NCBI GenBank assembly: GCA_029098225.1
Contig: JAQXNX010000027.1
Location: forward strand, 1 to 64,000
From: Spirochaetales bacterium
Lineage (GTDB): Bacteria; Spirochaetota; Spirochaetia; Treponematales; Treponemataceae
Reading direction: 5' to 3'
Length of the DNA stretch: 64,000 nt
A program made the translations under genes and the position numbers. Shown here piece after piece: positions 54,442 through 62,584 of this stretch (position 1 is its first letter; every line of letters starts with the position of its first letter). A model generated the notes under the pieces. The model worked only from the letters and a program-made list of their open reading frames with translations, ran no database searches and was not told where the DNA came from.

Positions 54442-56529
54442 ATGAAGAAATTAATAAACTGGTTTAAAAGTTCAAAAAGCGATTTTGTATTATTTGTTAT
54501 TTTTCTGGTATTAATTAATCTTTTAAGCTTCAGCTTTTATAAAAGAATTGATTTAACAAAATCAAAATCTTATTCTCTTTCTAAAGCAAGCAAGGAACTT
54601 GTAAATAATCTGGAACAGCCACTTTCTGTTTATTCGTTCTTCGACAGTAATCTTCCAGAAGCTTATAATGCCATAGCTCAGTATGTTGAAGATCTTTTAA
54701 CAGAATATGAAGGCGCTGCAAAAAAGAATTTTAATGTGTATAAAATGAATACTTCAAAACCTCAGAATGCAAAGCTTGCAGATGATTTTGGTCTTATGCA
54801 GGTACAGATTCAGGAAGTTAAAAGTAAGGAAGTTGGATTTAAGCAGGGGTATATGGGAATTGCCATTACTTACGGAGATTCTGTAGAAATTATAAATCCT
54901 ATTTCTTCAACAGACGGTTTTGAATATCTTCTTTCTTCCAAAATTTCAAAGATTATAAGTACAAGCGATACTCTTGCTGGGCTTCCAAAAAATGATCATA
55001 TAGAATTAAAGCTTTACTTTTCAGATATTCTTAAAAACTGGGGAATTTCTGGGGCAGATGAAATTGAAAAAAATACCCGCTCAGCATACAAGGCTGTAAA
55101 TAAACGGGCATCGGGCAGAATTGATTTTACAATAGAAAATAATGTTTCAGATTCAGTTCTGTTGGATGCAGAAAAATATGGTTTGCAGATGGTTAGAATT
55201 CAGAATGACGATGGAAGTATAACAACAGCTGTTCTTGGCCTTGTGCTTATTCATAATGACGATTTTTATTCACTTCCTGTGCAGATTGAAAATATGCTTT
55301 TCAGCTATGCAATTTCCGGAATTGATGATTTAGAAAATTCTATTACAGAAGGCTTGCAGAGTCTTCTTTCTAATGTAACTTATGTAGGCTACATTACCGG
55401 TCATGATGAGCTTGCGCTTAAAGATGATTCAAATTCTGGCGGAATGACTTCGGCTGTAAACTTCAGTAATCTTGTTTCAGAAAAATATCAGTTTGTAGAA
55501 ATGGATCTTTCTGAGGAAGATATTCCGGCCGGCATGAATTGTATTGTAATAAACGGTCCTAAATCTGAATTCCTGGATAAAGAACTTTACAAGATTGATC
55601 AGTTTATTCTTCGCGGTGGAAACGTTGTTTTCTTTGTAGATGGAATGCTCGAAAATCAGATGGCAATGTATTACGGCGGCGAAAGTTTTGAAAAGAACGA
55701 AAGTAATATTATAAAGCTCCTGGAAGCTTATGGAATTAAAATTCAGAATGATATTGTTTTTGACAAAAACTGTTATACAGCAAAGAATCAGAATTATGGA
55801 ATGCTAAATTATTACTGGGCTCCAAATCTTCAAAAAGATCAGCTTTCTCAAAGCAGTGTAATTACAAAAAATCTTGGTTATGTTTTAATGCTTCAGAATA
55901 GTTCAATAGATGCTTCTGCTGCTATAGAAGACAAAAATATAAATCTTTCTGTTCTTGCAAAAACTTCGGAAGATTCATGGACCGCATCTGAAAATCTTTA
56001 TTTGAATCCACTTACTATGTCGGTCCCAGATAATAAAGATGAACTTCATTCAAGCGTACTTGCTGTTCTTGCCGAAGGGAAATTCAACAGTTATTTTGAA
56101 TCTGCTCCAGAATTTGATGAGCCGGGAGAAGCTTCTGGTAATTCAGAAGTGAATAATAAACTTCAGACTTCTAAGCATATTGCAAAGAGTATAGCTAACG
56201 GAAAACTTTTTGTAACTGGTTCTTCACAAATTACAACAGGACAGGTAATTGATGAAGCTGGAAATACACCAGTTGCAATGCTTTTACTTAACGTTATTGA
56301 TTATATGAACGGTAACCAGGATTTATGTATTATGAGAACAAAGGGACTCTCTGCAAATGTTCTTACAATAAAATCTAAGGCTGCTGCAAACTTCTGGCAA
56401 TATTTCTGTGAGTTTGGAATTCTTGTTCTTATATTTGTCTGCTGGCTGATTGTATGGAGAATTCGTGTGAACCGAAGAAAGCAGATAAACAAAAAATACA
56501 ATCCAAACGATGCGCGATTAATTAAATAA
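54442..56529 (+). CDS. GldG-like ABC auxiliary protein
   Basis: A 695-residue protein anchored by an N-terminal span (about residues 15-34) and a C-terminal span (near 655-678, ILVLIFVCWLIVW). The large periplasmic part fits the GldG/ABC-auxiliary family (SKASKELVNNLEQPLSVYSFF, NCIVINGPKSEFLDKELYKIDQFI, GNVVFFVDGM). It probably works with the ATPase and permease just upstream. A GGTGG box precedes the ATG. Confidence 0.82.
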   Translation: MKKLINWFKSSKSDFVLFVIFLVLINLLSFSFYKRIDLTKSKSYSLSKASKELVNNLEQPLSVYSFFDSNLPEAYNAIAQYVEDLLTEYEGAAKKNFNVYKMNTSKPQNAKLADDFGLMQVQIQEVKSKEVGFKQGYMGIAITYGDSVEIINPISSTDGFEYLLSSKISKIISTSDTLAGLPKNDHIELKLYFSDILKNWGISGADEIEKNTRSAYKAVNKRASGRIDFTIENNVSDSVLLDAEKYGLQMVRIQNDDGSITTAVLGLVLIHNDDFYSLPVQIENMLFSYAISGIDDLENSITEGLQSLLSNVTYVGYITGHDELALKDDSNSGGMTSAVNFSNLVSEKYQFVEMDLSEEDIPAGMNCIVINGPKSEFLDKELYKIDQFILRGGNVVFFVDGMLENQMAMYYGGESFEKNESNIIKLLEAYGIKIQNDIVFDKNCYTAKNQNYGMLNYYWAPNLQKDQLSQSSVITKNLGYVLMLQNSSIDASAAIEDKNINLSVLAKTSEDSWTASENLYLNPLTMSVPDNKDELHSSVLAVLAEGKFNSYFESAPEFDEPGEASGNSEVNNKLQTSKHIAKSIANGKLFVTGSSQITTGQVIDEAGNTPVAMLLLNVIDYMNGNQDLCIMRTKGLSANVLTIKSKAAANFWQYFCEFGILVLIFVCWLIVWRIRVNRRKQINKKYNPNDARLIK

Positions 56530-56542
56530 TGGAGATGCGACT

Positions 56543-57133
56543 ATGAAACCTAGAAAACTTATATTAATTATTGCCGATTTAATTCTGCTTGCTGTGTTAA
56601 TTATTAATTTAATTATTTCTTCAAAAAGCAGTATAAAGAATTTTGAAATTAAAGAAGACATTAATTCTATATTAATTACAAAAGCGGATGGGGAAATTTC
56701 TCTTACCAAAAATGGCGAAGATTGGTTTGTAGGAAACGAAAATCTTCCTGCTGAAAATTATTCTGTTGAAAATCTTGTAGAGGCAGTTTCTTCAATTAAA
56801 GTTCTGGATAAGGTTGCTTCTTTATCTGAATACACAAAAGAAACCTATGAATTTACAGATAATAATTCCATTACAGTTCTTGTAAAAAATAATGATAAGG
56901 TTTTAAGAAAAATTGTACTTGGAAAAAAATCTACAGTTTACAGTCAGACCTTCATTACTTTAGACGACAAAAATGACATTTATCTTTCTACAGGTTCATT
57001 AAGAAGTAAATTTGAGATTACAGAAAATGATTTAATTAAGGCAGAGCCTGAACCTGAACAGCAGCCGGAAGCATCTTCAGAAGCAGACAATTCTATTGAA
57101 GATTCTCTGGAAGAACCTTCAATAGAATTGTAA
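56543..57133 (+). CDS. DUF4340-like membrane-anchored protein
   Basis: A 196-residue protein with an N-terminal membrane anchor (LILIIADLILLAVLIINLII) followed by a periplasmic domain of the DUF4340 kind (ILITKADGEISLTKNGEDWFV). The C-terminus is Glu/Pro/Ser-rich and disordered. DUF4340 genes often follow gldG-like genes, and here it lies 13 bp after that gene. The biochemical role is unknown. It is shorter than typical family members, which may carry repeats. Confidence 0.75.
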   Translation: MKPRKLILIIADLILLAVLIINLIISSKSSIKNFEIKEDINSILITKADGEISLTKNGEDWFVGNENLPAENYSVENLVEAVSSIKVLDKVASLSEYTKETYEFTDNNSITVLVKNNDKVLRKIVLGKKSTVYSQTFITLDDKNDIYLSTGSLRSKFEITENDLIKAEPEPEQQPEASSEADNSIEDSLEEPSIEL

Positions 57134-57135
57134 AT

Positions 57136-57190
57136 TTCGCGCATCCGTGCGTGTCCACCAGCAAGTGTGTCCACCAGCATGCGCGGCAGG
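57136..57190 (+). repeat. degenerate relative of the 52331 repeats before pth
   Basis: TTTCGCGCATCCGTGCG matches the TTTCGCGCATCCATGCG of the last repeat unit near 52651. It is followed by two direct copies of GTGTCCACCAGCA and then CAGGAG, the pth ribosome binding site. It shows the same design of GC-rich hairpin then ribosome binding site. Confidence 0.55.
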
Positions 57191-57198
57191 AGTATGAA

Positions 57199-57855
57199 AT
57201 GATTAAGCTTGTTGCTTTTCTTGGAAACTATGGACGTGAATATGACAAAACCAGACACAATGTTGCCTGGTATTTTGAAGATTCCTTTCCTTTTGCATCT
57301 TCTATAAGCTGGCAGAATAAATTTAAAGGCGAATTTGCAGTGATTACTCCCGAGCAGCTTTCGCAATGGGCCTGTGACAATAAAATCTGTTCAAAAAAAG
57401 ATGGAAGTCCTGTTTTGGTTCCAGAAGATGCTCCTGCTCACATATATTTATTAAAACCATTAACTTATATGAATCTTAGCGGCGACAGTATTATTGAAGC
57501 CGCAAACTTTTATAAAATCAAGCCGGAAGAAATTCTTGTAGTTCATGATGAACTTGAACTTGCAATTGGTTTTGTGAGTTTAAAATGGAGTGGCGGACTT
57601 GGCGGGCATAATGGGCTTCGTTCTACAAAAGCAGTTCTTAACACTCCTGATTTTTTCAGACTGCGCTTTGGAATTGGCAGGCCTGAAAATGATAAGATTT
57701 CTGTTGCTGATTATGTTTTGGGTCATTTTTCTTCAGAGCAGCAGGAAATAATGCAGAATGTTTTTTCAGCTGCTAATCTTCTTTTTGTAAAAGTCCTGCT
57801 TTCTAAAAATCCTTCAGATTTAATTCAAAGCTGGGGTAAAAAGAAAATAGTTTAA
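57199..57855 (+). CDS. pth: peptidyl-tRNA hydrolase
   Basis: A 218-residue enzyme that frees tRNA from dropped-off peptidyl-tRNA. The catalytic His is H20 (KTRHNVAW), with KPLTYMNLSG, VVHDELELAIG and GGHNGLRS as further family motifs. The protein is slightly longer than usual, with an insertion between about 55 and 75. I start at 57199, after CAGGAG; the ORF track start is 16 codons earlier in the repeat. It follows the Gld-like genes and is functionally unrelated to them. Confidence 0.92.
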   Translation: MIKLVAFLGNYGREYDKTRHNVAWYFEDSFPFASSISWQNKFKGEFAVITPEQLSQWACDNKICSKKDGSPVLVPEDAPAHIYLLKPLTYMNLSGDSIIEAANFYKIKPEEILVVHDELELAIGFVSLKWSGGLGGHNGLRSTKAVLNTPDFFRLRFGIGRPENDKISVADYVLGHFSSEQQEIMQNVFSAANLLFVKVLLSKNPSDLIQSWGKKKIV

Positions 57856-57881
57856 AAATTTAAAATATTTTTTGTAACTTG

Positions 57882-57929
57882 TTGACACTTTTTTTTTTTT
57901 TTACTACGATAGACGTACTACGATAAACG
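57882..57929 (+). promoter_or_regulatory. Lol-like operon promoter with tandem 14-bp repeats
   Basis: TTGACA (57882-57887) and TACGAT (57905-57910) are 17 bp apart, the spacer being almost all T. Two direct 14-bp repeats, TACTACGATAGACG (57902-57915) and TACTACGATAAACG (57916-57929), start at the -10 region and could be a repressor or activator site. Alternatively the second copy supplies another -10 box. Confidence 0.65.
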
Positions 57930-57947
57930 TAATAGAGAGGTTATAGT

Positions 57948-58790
57948 ATGGCAGTAGTTAGTTTAAAAGATGTCCATAAATTCTATCAGTTAGGAAGAGA
58001 AAAAATTGAAGCTGTAAAGGGAGTTTCCTTTTCTGTAGAAAAAGGCGAGTTTGCAGCCATTTCCGGACCATCTGGTTCAGGAAAATCAACAATATTGAAT
58101 ATGGTTGGTTTAATAGACTTACCAAGCAGCGGATCTATTGTAATCGGCGGAACAGATGTTTATGAAGGAATTGATCTTTCTTCATCTGCTGTAAGAGATA
58201 ACCGCTGGTCATCTTCTGTTTCAAAAGAAGATAAAAAGAAGGTTAGAACGACTGTACCTTCAAAAGTAGATAGAAGAATCACAGCTTTGCGCCGTTCTCA
58301 TATTGGATTTATTTTCCAGACTTTCAACCTTATTCCTGTACTGAATGTTTATGAAAATATTGAATTCCCTCTTCTGCTTGAATCAAGAAATAAAGCTTCA
58401 TGGAGTCCTGTAGATGATTTTTCTAAGGCTCAGAAAGAAGAATGGATTAACTTCCTTATGGAAAAAGTTGGTCTCAAAGACTGGAAAAAACATAAGGCAA
58501 ATGAGCTTTCTGGCGGACAGCGTCAGAGAGTTGCAATTGCAAGAGCTCTTGTAACAAAAGCTCCTGTAATTCTTGCTGATGAACCGACAGCAAACCTTGA
58601 CTCAAAAAACTCAGAACAGATTCTTTCTTTGATGAAATCTTTGAATAAAGATCCTGATTTGAAAACAACCTTTATTTTCTCTACACACGATTCTCGTATT
58701 GTAGATATGTGTGACCATGTTGTTCATATTCTCGATGGTCAGGTTATCAATGATGAATTTAAAGCAGGTTCAGACGTTTATAAGATTTAA
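57948..58790 (+). CDS. ABC transporter ATPase, LolD/MacB-like
   Basis: A 280-residue ATPase. Walker A is GPSGSGKST, the signature is LSGGQRQRVAIARAL and Walker B is VILADEPTANLDS. Between Walker A and the Q-loop (FIFQTFN) it carries about 40 extra residues rich in Ser and Lys (SSSVSKEDKKKVRTTVPSK), compared with ordinary LolD proteins of about 230. The two permeases and a LolA-like protein downstream point to lipoprotein or envelope-factor export. It has its own promoter. Confidence 0.88.
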   Translation: MAVVSLKDVHKFYQLGREKIEAVKGVSFSVEKGEFAAISGPSGSGKSTILNMVGLIDLPSSGSIVIGGTDVYEGIDLSSSAVRDNRWSSSVSKEDKKKVRTTVPSKVDRRITALRRSHIGFIFQTFNLIPVLNVYENIEFPLLLESRNKASWSPVDDFSKAQKEEWINFLMEKVGLKDWKKHKANELSGGQRQRVAIARALVTKAPVILADEPTANLDSKNSEQILSLMKSLNKDPDLKTTFIFSTHDSRIVDMCDHVVHILDGQVINDEFKAGSDVYKI

Positions 58791-58838
58791 GCTTTGTTTA
58801 TAAAACTGACAGGCTTATTGATTTTAGGAGTTTATTAA

Positions 58839-60359
58839 ATGAAAGAAATAATTAAACTTGCCTTGCGCAATTTAAAGGAACATAAATCAAAATCCATTAT
58901 AATTTCATTGTTTATCCTTTTTGGCGTTGCAATTGTTATATTGGGAAATTCGTTCCTTGAATCAATTAACCGCGGACTTGAAAAAGATTTCCGTTCAAAT
59001 ATCACTGGAGATATTGCTGTTTGTGCAATTCCTCCAAAGGGTGTATCCGTAGATGTATTTGGCGCTTCTTCTATGGAAATTACTTCATCACAGCCACAGA
59101 TTCCAGCTCTTATGGATATTGATACTGTAGAAAAAATTATTGCAGAAACTGATGGTGTTACAAAATACTCAAGAATGATTTCTGCACAGGTAATGCTTTC
59201 TAAGGGAATTGAATTTGATTTTTCTGCTCTGGAAGAAAATGATGATGCAGATTTTTCTGATATTCCTTTTTCAATGCTGTTTGCTGGAGAAAAAGATTCG
59301 TACTGGGAACTTTTCCCAGACCTTAATATGATTGAAGGTCGATATCCTCAGGCTGGTACAAATGAAATTATTGTAGATACCAGAGTTATGGACGGTTTTA
59401 AAAAAATTTATAAGGAAGATCTTCAGTTAAATGATAATGTACTTCTGGCTAATATGAATGGTACAATTCGTGAAGCAGTAGTTGTAGGATTCTTTAAACC
59501 TGCTAATGAATATTCTGCAATGTTCCAGAGTATTTATTCTACACCGGAATTAGCTCGTGCTTTTGCAGATCTTACATACGCAAATTCCTTCTCGCAGGAA
59601 TTGCCGGATACTGTAGATCTTGGAATTTCAAATATGTCTGAGGATGATTTGTTTGGCGATAATGATTTCTTTGGAGATATTGAAGATGATGAATCTATTC
59701 TTGGAAGTACAACAGATTTTGACAGCATTCTTGGAGATACAACTCTTCGTGATGAGTTAAATAAAACCGATGATGGAGCCTGGCATTTTATTCTTGCTAA
59801 GCTTGAAAATCCTCACATGGATAAAAAGACTGTGGCAGAGCTTAATAAAATATTTAAGGAAAAAGATCTTGCTGCTCAGGCAATGGACTGGAAAAAGGCT
59901 GCTTTGTCATATTCAGGAACTGTCGCTGGAATTGGAATGATTTTTAATGTTCTGATTGTTATTCTTGCAGTTGTTGTATTCATCATTATTATGAATACTA
60001 TGGTTGTTTCGGTAATTGAGCGTACCAGCGAAATTGGAACAATGCGTGCAATTGGCGCAGAAAAGAAATTTGTAAAAAGATTGTTCTCTGCAGAGACTCT
60101 TATCCTTACATCACTTTCGGCATTATTCGGAATAGTGTTTGCATTTTTCTGCATGGCAATCTTTAATGCGTGTCATATTGTAATTACAAATTCAATTGCA
60201 AAAATGATTCTTGGCGGTGGATTATTACACTTTACTCCAACCTGGGAAATCATCTTAGTTACAATTATTATTACTTTAATAGGAAGTTTATTAAGTAATT
60301 TGTATCCTGTTAAATCAGCTCTTAAAGTTACGCCGCTTAAGGCATTGAGCAAGGAATAA
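58839..60359 (+). CDS. LolC/E- or MacB-type ABC permease with acidic periplasmic insert
   Basis: A 506-residue permease with one N-terminal span (about 20-40), a large periplasmic domain and three C-terminal spans in the FtsX domain (NVLIVILAVVVFIIIMNTM, then SEIGTMRAIGAEKKFV). In the periplasmic domain, residues about 266-305 form an Asp/Gly/Phe-rich stretch (SEDDLFGDNDFFGDIEDDE). The same kind of stretch occurs in the barrel protein at 62585. AGGAG lies before the ATG. It is 48 bp after the ATPase. Confidence 0.85.
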   Translation: MKEIIKLALRNLKEHKSKSIIISLFILFGVAIVILGNSFLESINRGLEKDFRSNITGDIAVCAIPPKGVSVDVFGASSMEITSSQPQIPALMDIDTVEKIIAETDGVTKYSRMISAQVMLSKGIEFDFSALEENDDADFSDIPFSMLFAGEKDSYWELFPDLNMIEGRYPQAGTNEIIVDTRVMDGFKKIYKEDLQLNDNVLLANMNGTIREAVVVGFFKPANEYSAMFQSIYSTPELARAFADLTYANSFSQELPDTVDLGISNMSEDDLFGDNDFFGDIEDDESILGSTTDFDSILGDTTLRDELNKTDDGAWHFILAKLENPHMDKKTVAELNKIFKEKDLAAQAMDWKKAALSYSGTVAGIGMIFNVLIVILAVVVFIIIMNTMVVSVIERTSEIGTMRAIGAEKKFVKRLFSAETLILTSLSALFGIVFAFFCMAIFNACHIVITNSIAKMILGGGLLHFTPTWEIILVTIIITLIGSLLSNLYPVKSALKVTPLKALSKE

Positions 60360-60373
60360 GGGGAGAAAAGAAT

Positions 60374-61729
60374 ATGAAAACTGTATCTTTAGCTTTAAAG
60401 AATTTGAGCCGTAATAAAAGACGTAATTCAATTCTTGCAGCTGCTATAGCCTTTGGTTTTCTTGTAGTTACTGCAATAGATGGATTTGTTACTGGAGTTG
60501 TTGGAACTCTGGAAGATCAGATTACCCAGCTTATTGGTGGAAATGTAATTGTTCAGGGACTTGAGTGGCAAAATTCAACAGTTCCTGGAGGCTCTGCAAG
60601 TCTTGTAAATATTGTGCGCGACAGAGATTATGCAAAGACAATTGTTGATAGCTGCGGAATAAAATATGACTACTATTCCTGCTATACAATGAGTGGCGGA
60701 GAATTAATTTTTAATGGCAAAAAAACGGTAGTTCAGTTTTATGGACGTGATTTAAGTGAAAAATCTTTACGTGATTCATTCCAGTTTGTAAGTGGTGGAG
60801 TTGATGAAAATGTAAAGAATGGAATTATTATTAGTGAAAGCACAGCTGAAACAATGAATCTTCAGGTTGGTGATAATTTAATATATTCAACAGGCACTGT
60901 TTACAGACAGAATACTTTTGCAGATGTTACTGTTATGGGTATTATTAAATCTAATACCTTTATTAATAAAATGCAGGGGTATATGAATATTGAAGATTTG
61001 AACTCTATTATTGAAATGCCTGAAGGCGGATATTCAATGTTCTCTATTTACCTTCCTAATAAAAATAAACAGACAAAGGCTGCTATCGCTATAGAAAATA
61101 GAATACGCCAGGATCATGAAAAAAATCCGGAAATTAATGTAACAAATCGTGCTCTTGCTTTTCAGACAAATCCTACAAACATCGGTGCCGGAATTGAAAA
61201 GCAGCTTGATCCTAAAAAACCGGAAAATGAATGGCAGGGTGTAATGTATGGAGTAGAAACTCTTTATGATGAAATTCCTCAGATTAAAACAGTTTTGAAT
61301 GTTGTACATGTCATTTCTACTGTTATTCTTATAGTAATTCTTTTAATTGTTATGGTAGGAGTTTCAAATACTTATAGAATGGTTTTATATGAAAGAATCA
61401 GAGAAATTGGAACTATGAGAGCATTGGGAATGACAGGAAAAACAACTAAAAAAGTTTTTACAAACGAAGCTGTAATACTTTGTATTATTGGAGCTGTTTT
61501 GGGATTGATTCTTGCTTTAATTATAATGGGTATTGTTCACTGTATTCCAATTGAAAGTGAGGCTCTTTCTATTTTCCTTAATAAGGGACACTTTGATTTC
61601 AAGGTTTCTGTATTTTCAATTATTATCCAGTATTTATTGCTTATAATCCTTACAACTTTTGCTGTTCGCGGAAGTGCTAAAAAGGCTTCAAAAATGAACC
61701 CTGCAGAAGCATTAAGAACAATTAAGTAA
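60374..61729 (+). CDS. LolC/E- or MacB-type ABC permease
   Basis: A 451-residue permease with the same topology as its neighbour: an N-terminal span (about 18-38), a periplasmic MacB-like domain and three C-terminal spans. The cytoplasmic loop RIREIGTMRALGMTGK is typical. It lacks the acidic insert of the partner. With the first permease it probably forms a heterodimer. GGGGAG lies before the ATG, 14 bp after the partner gene. Confidence 0.86.
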   Translation: MKTVSLALKNLSRNKRRNSILAAAIAFGFLVVTAIDGFVTGVVGTLEDQITQLIGGNVIVQGLEWQNSTVPGGSASLVNIVRDRDYAKTIVDSCGIKYDYYSCYTMSGGELIFNGKKTVVQFYGRDLSEKSLRDSFQFVSGGVDENVKNGIIISESTAETMNLQVGDNLIYSTGTVYRQNTFADVTVMGIIKSNTFINKMQGYMNIEDLNSIIEMPEGGYSMFSIYLPNKNKQTKAAIAIENRIRQDHEKNPEINVTNRALAFQTNPTNIGAGIEKQLDPKKPENEWQGVMYGVETLYDEIPQIKTVLNVVHVISTVILIVILLIVMVGVSNTYRMVLYERIREIGTMRALGMTGKTTKKVFTNEAVILCIIGAVLGLILALIIMGIVHCIPIESEALSIFLNKGHFDFKVSVFSIIIQYLLLIILTTFAVRGSAKKASKMNPAEALRTIK

Positions 61730-61798
61730 GCTTATAATTGAAAATAACTTTAGCGGCGAGTTTATACGAGCCACAATTTTTTAATCAGGAGTTTTTGG

Positions 61799-62563
61799 AT
61801 GAAAAAATTATTATCAATTTTTGTTGCAGCAGCTCTTTTTACTGCAGCTGCCTTTGCCCAGGTTTCACATGAGGATTCCGAAAAAGGTTTTAAAATAATG
61901 GAGGATACAGAAGATATCCTTGCATACCATGGAGATTATTCTGCAACTATTTCTTTTGAAGTTGAAAAGCCTGGTAAACCTAAGGAACACATTCAGTATA
62001 AGATTTTTCAGCGTACTGATTCAAAGCTTATGACTGTAGTTCAGCTTTTCCCGGAAGCAGATAAGGGTGTTGGTTATCTTCGTAACGGAGACAACATCTG
62101 GTCTTATGACCCGATCAGCCGTAAATTCTCACATACTTCTATGAAAGAAGCTCTTGGAGATTCAGATGTACAGCTTGATGATATTGACCAGAATAAAAAA
62201 TACTGGCGCGATAATTATGAAGTTGTAGGTTTCGAAGAAGGAACTCTTGGAAAGTATCCTGTTTATATTATTACTCTTAAGGCAACTACAAGTGAACCAT
62301 CTTATGCTAAGTCAAAATATTATATTCGAAAGGATATTACGCTTATCTTAAAGGAAGAAGAGTTCTCTGGTTCTGATCGTCTTATGCGTACAACACTTTT
62401 CCCTAAGTGGTCAAAGGTTCCGGCCGGATATGTTCCTACTCAGATAATCATGCGTGATGAGTTAAATCCCGGAGAACAGACACAACAGGTTATTTCAGAT
62501 TTAACTTTTGACGCTTTGCCGGATAAGATTTTTACAAAGGCATATCTTGAAGGTTTGAACTAA
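61799..62563 (+). CDS. LolA-like outer-membrane lipoprotein-sorting protein
   Basis: A 254-residue periplasmic protein with a signal peptide (LSIFVAAALFTAAAFA). The mature domain belongs to the LolA-like group annotated as outer membrane lipoprotein-sorting (GDYSATISFEVEKPGK, GVGYLRNGDNIWSYDPISRKFSH, YYIRKDITLILKEEEFSGSDRLMRT). It probably carries a lipidic or lipoprotein cargo from the ABC permeases toward the outer membrane. AGGAG lies before the ATG. The barrel gene follows after 21 bp. Confidence 0.82.
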   Translation: MKKLLSIFVAAALFTAAAFAQVSHEDSEKGFKIMEDTEDILAYHGDYSATISFEVEKPGKPKEHIQYKIFQRTDSKLMTVVQLFPEADKGVGYLRNGDNIWSYDPISRKFSHTSMKEALGDSDVQLDDIDQNKKYWRDNYEVVGFEEGTLGKYPVYIITLKATTSEPSYAKSKYYIRKDITLILKEEEFSGSDRLMRTTLFPKWSKVPAGYVPTQIIMRDELNPGEQTQQVISDLTFDALPDKIFTKAYLEGLN

Positions 62564-62584
62564 TTGCAGTCAATTGGAGACAAT

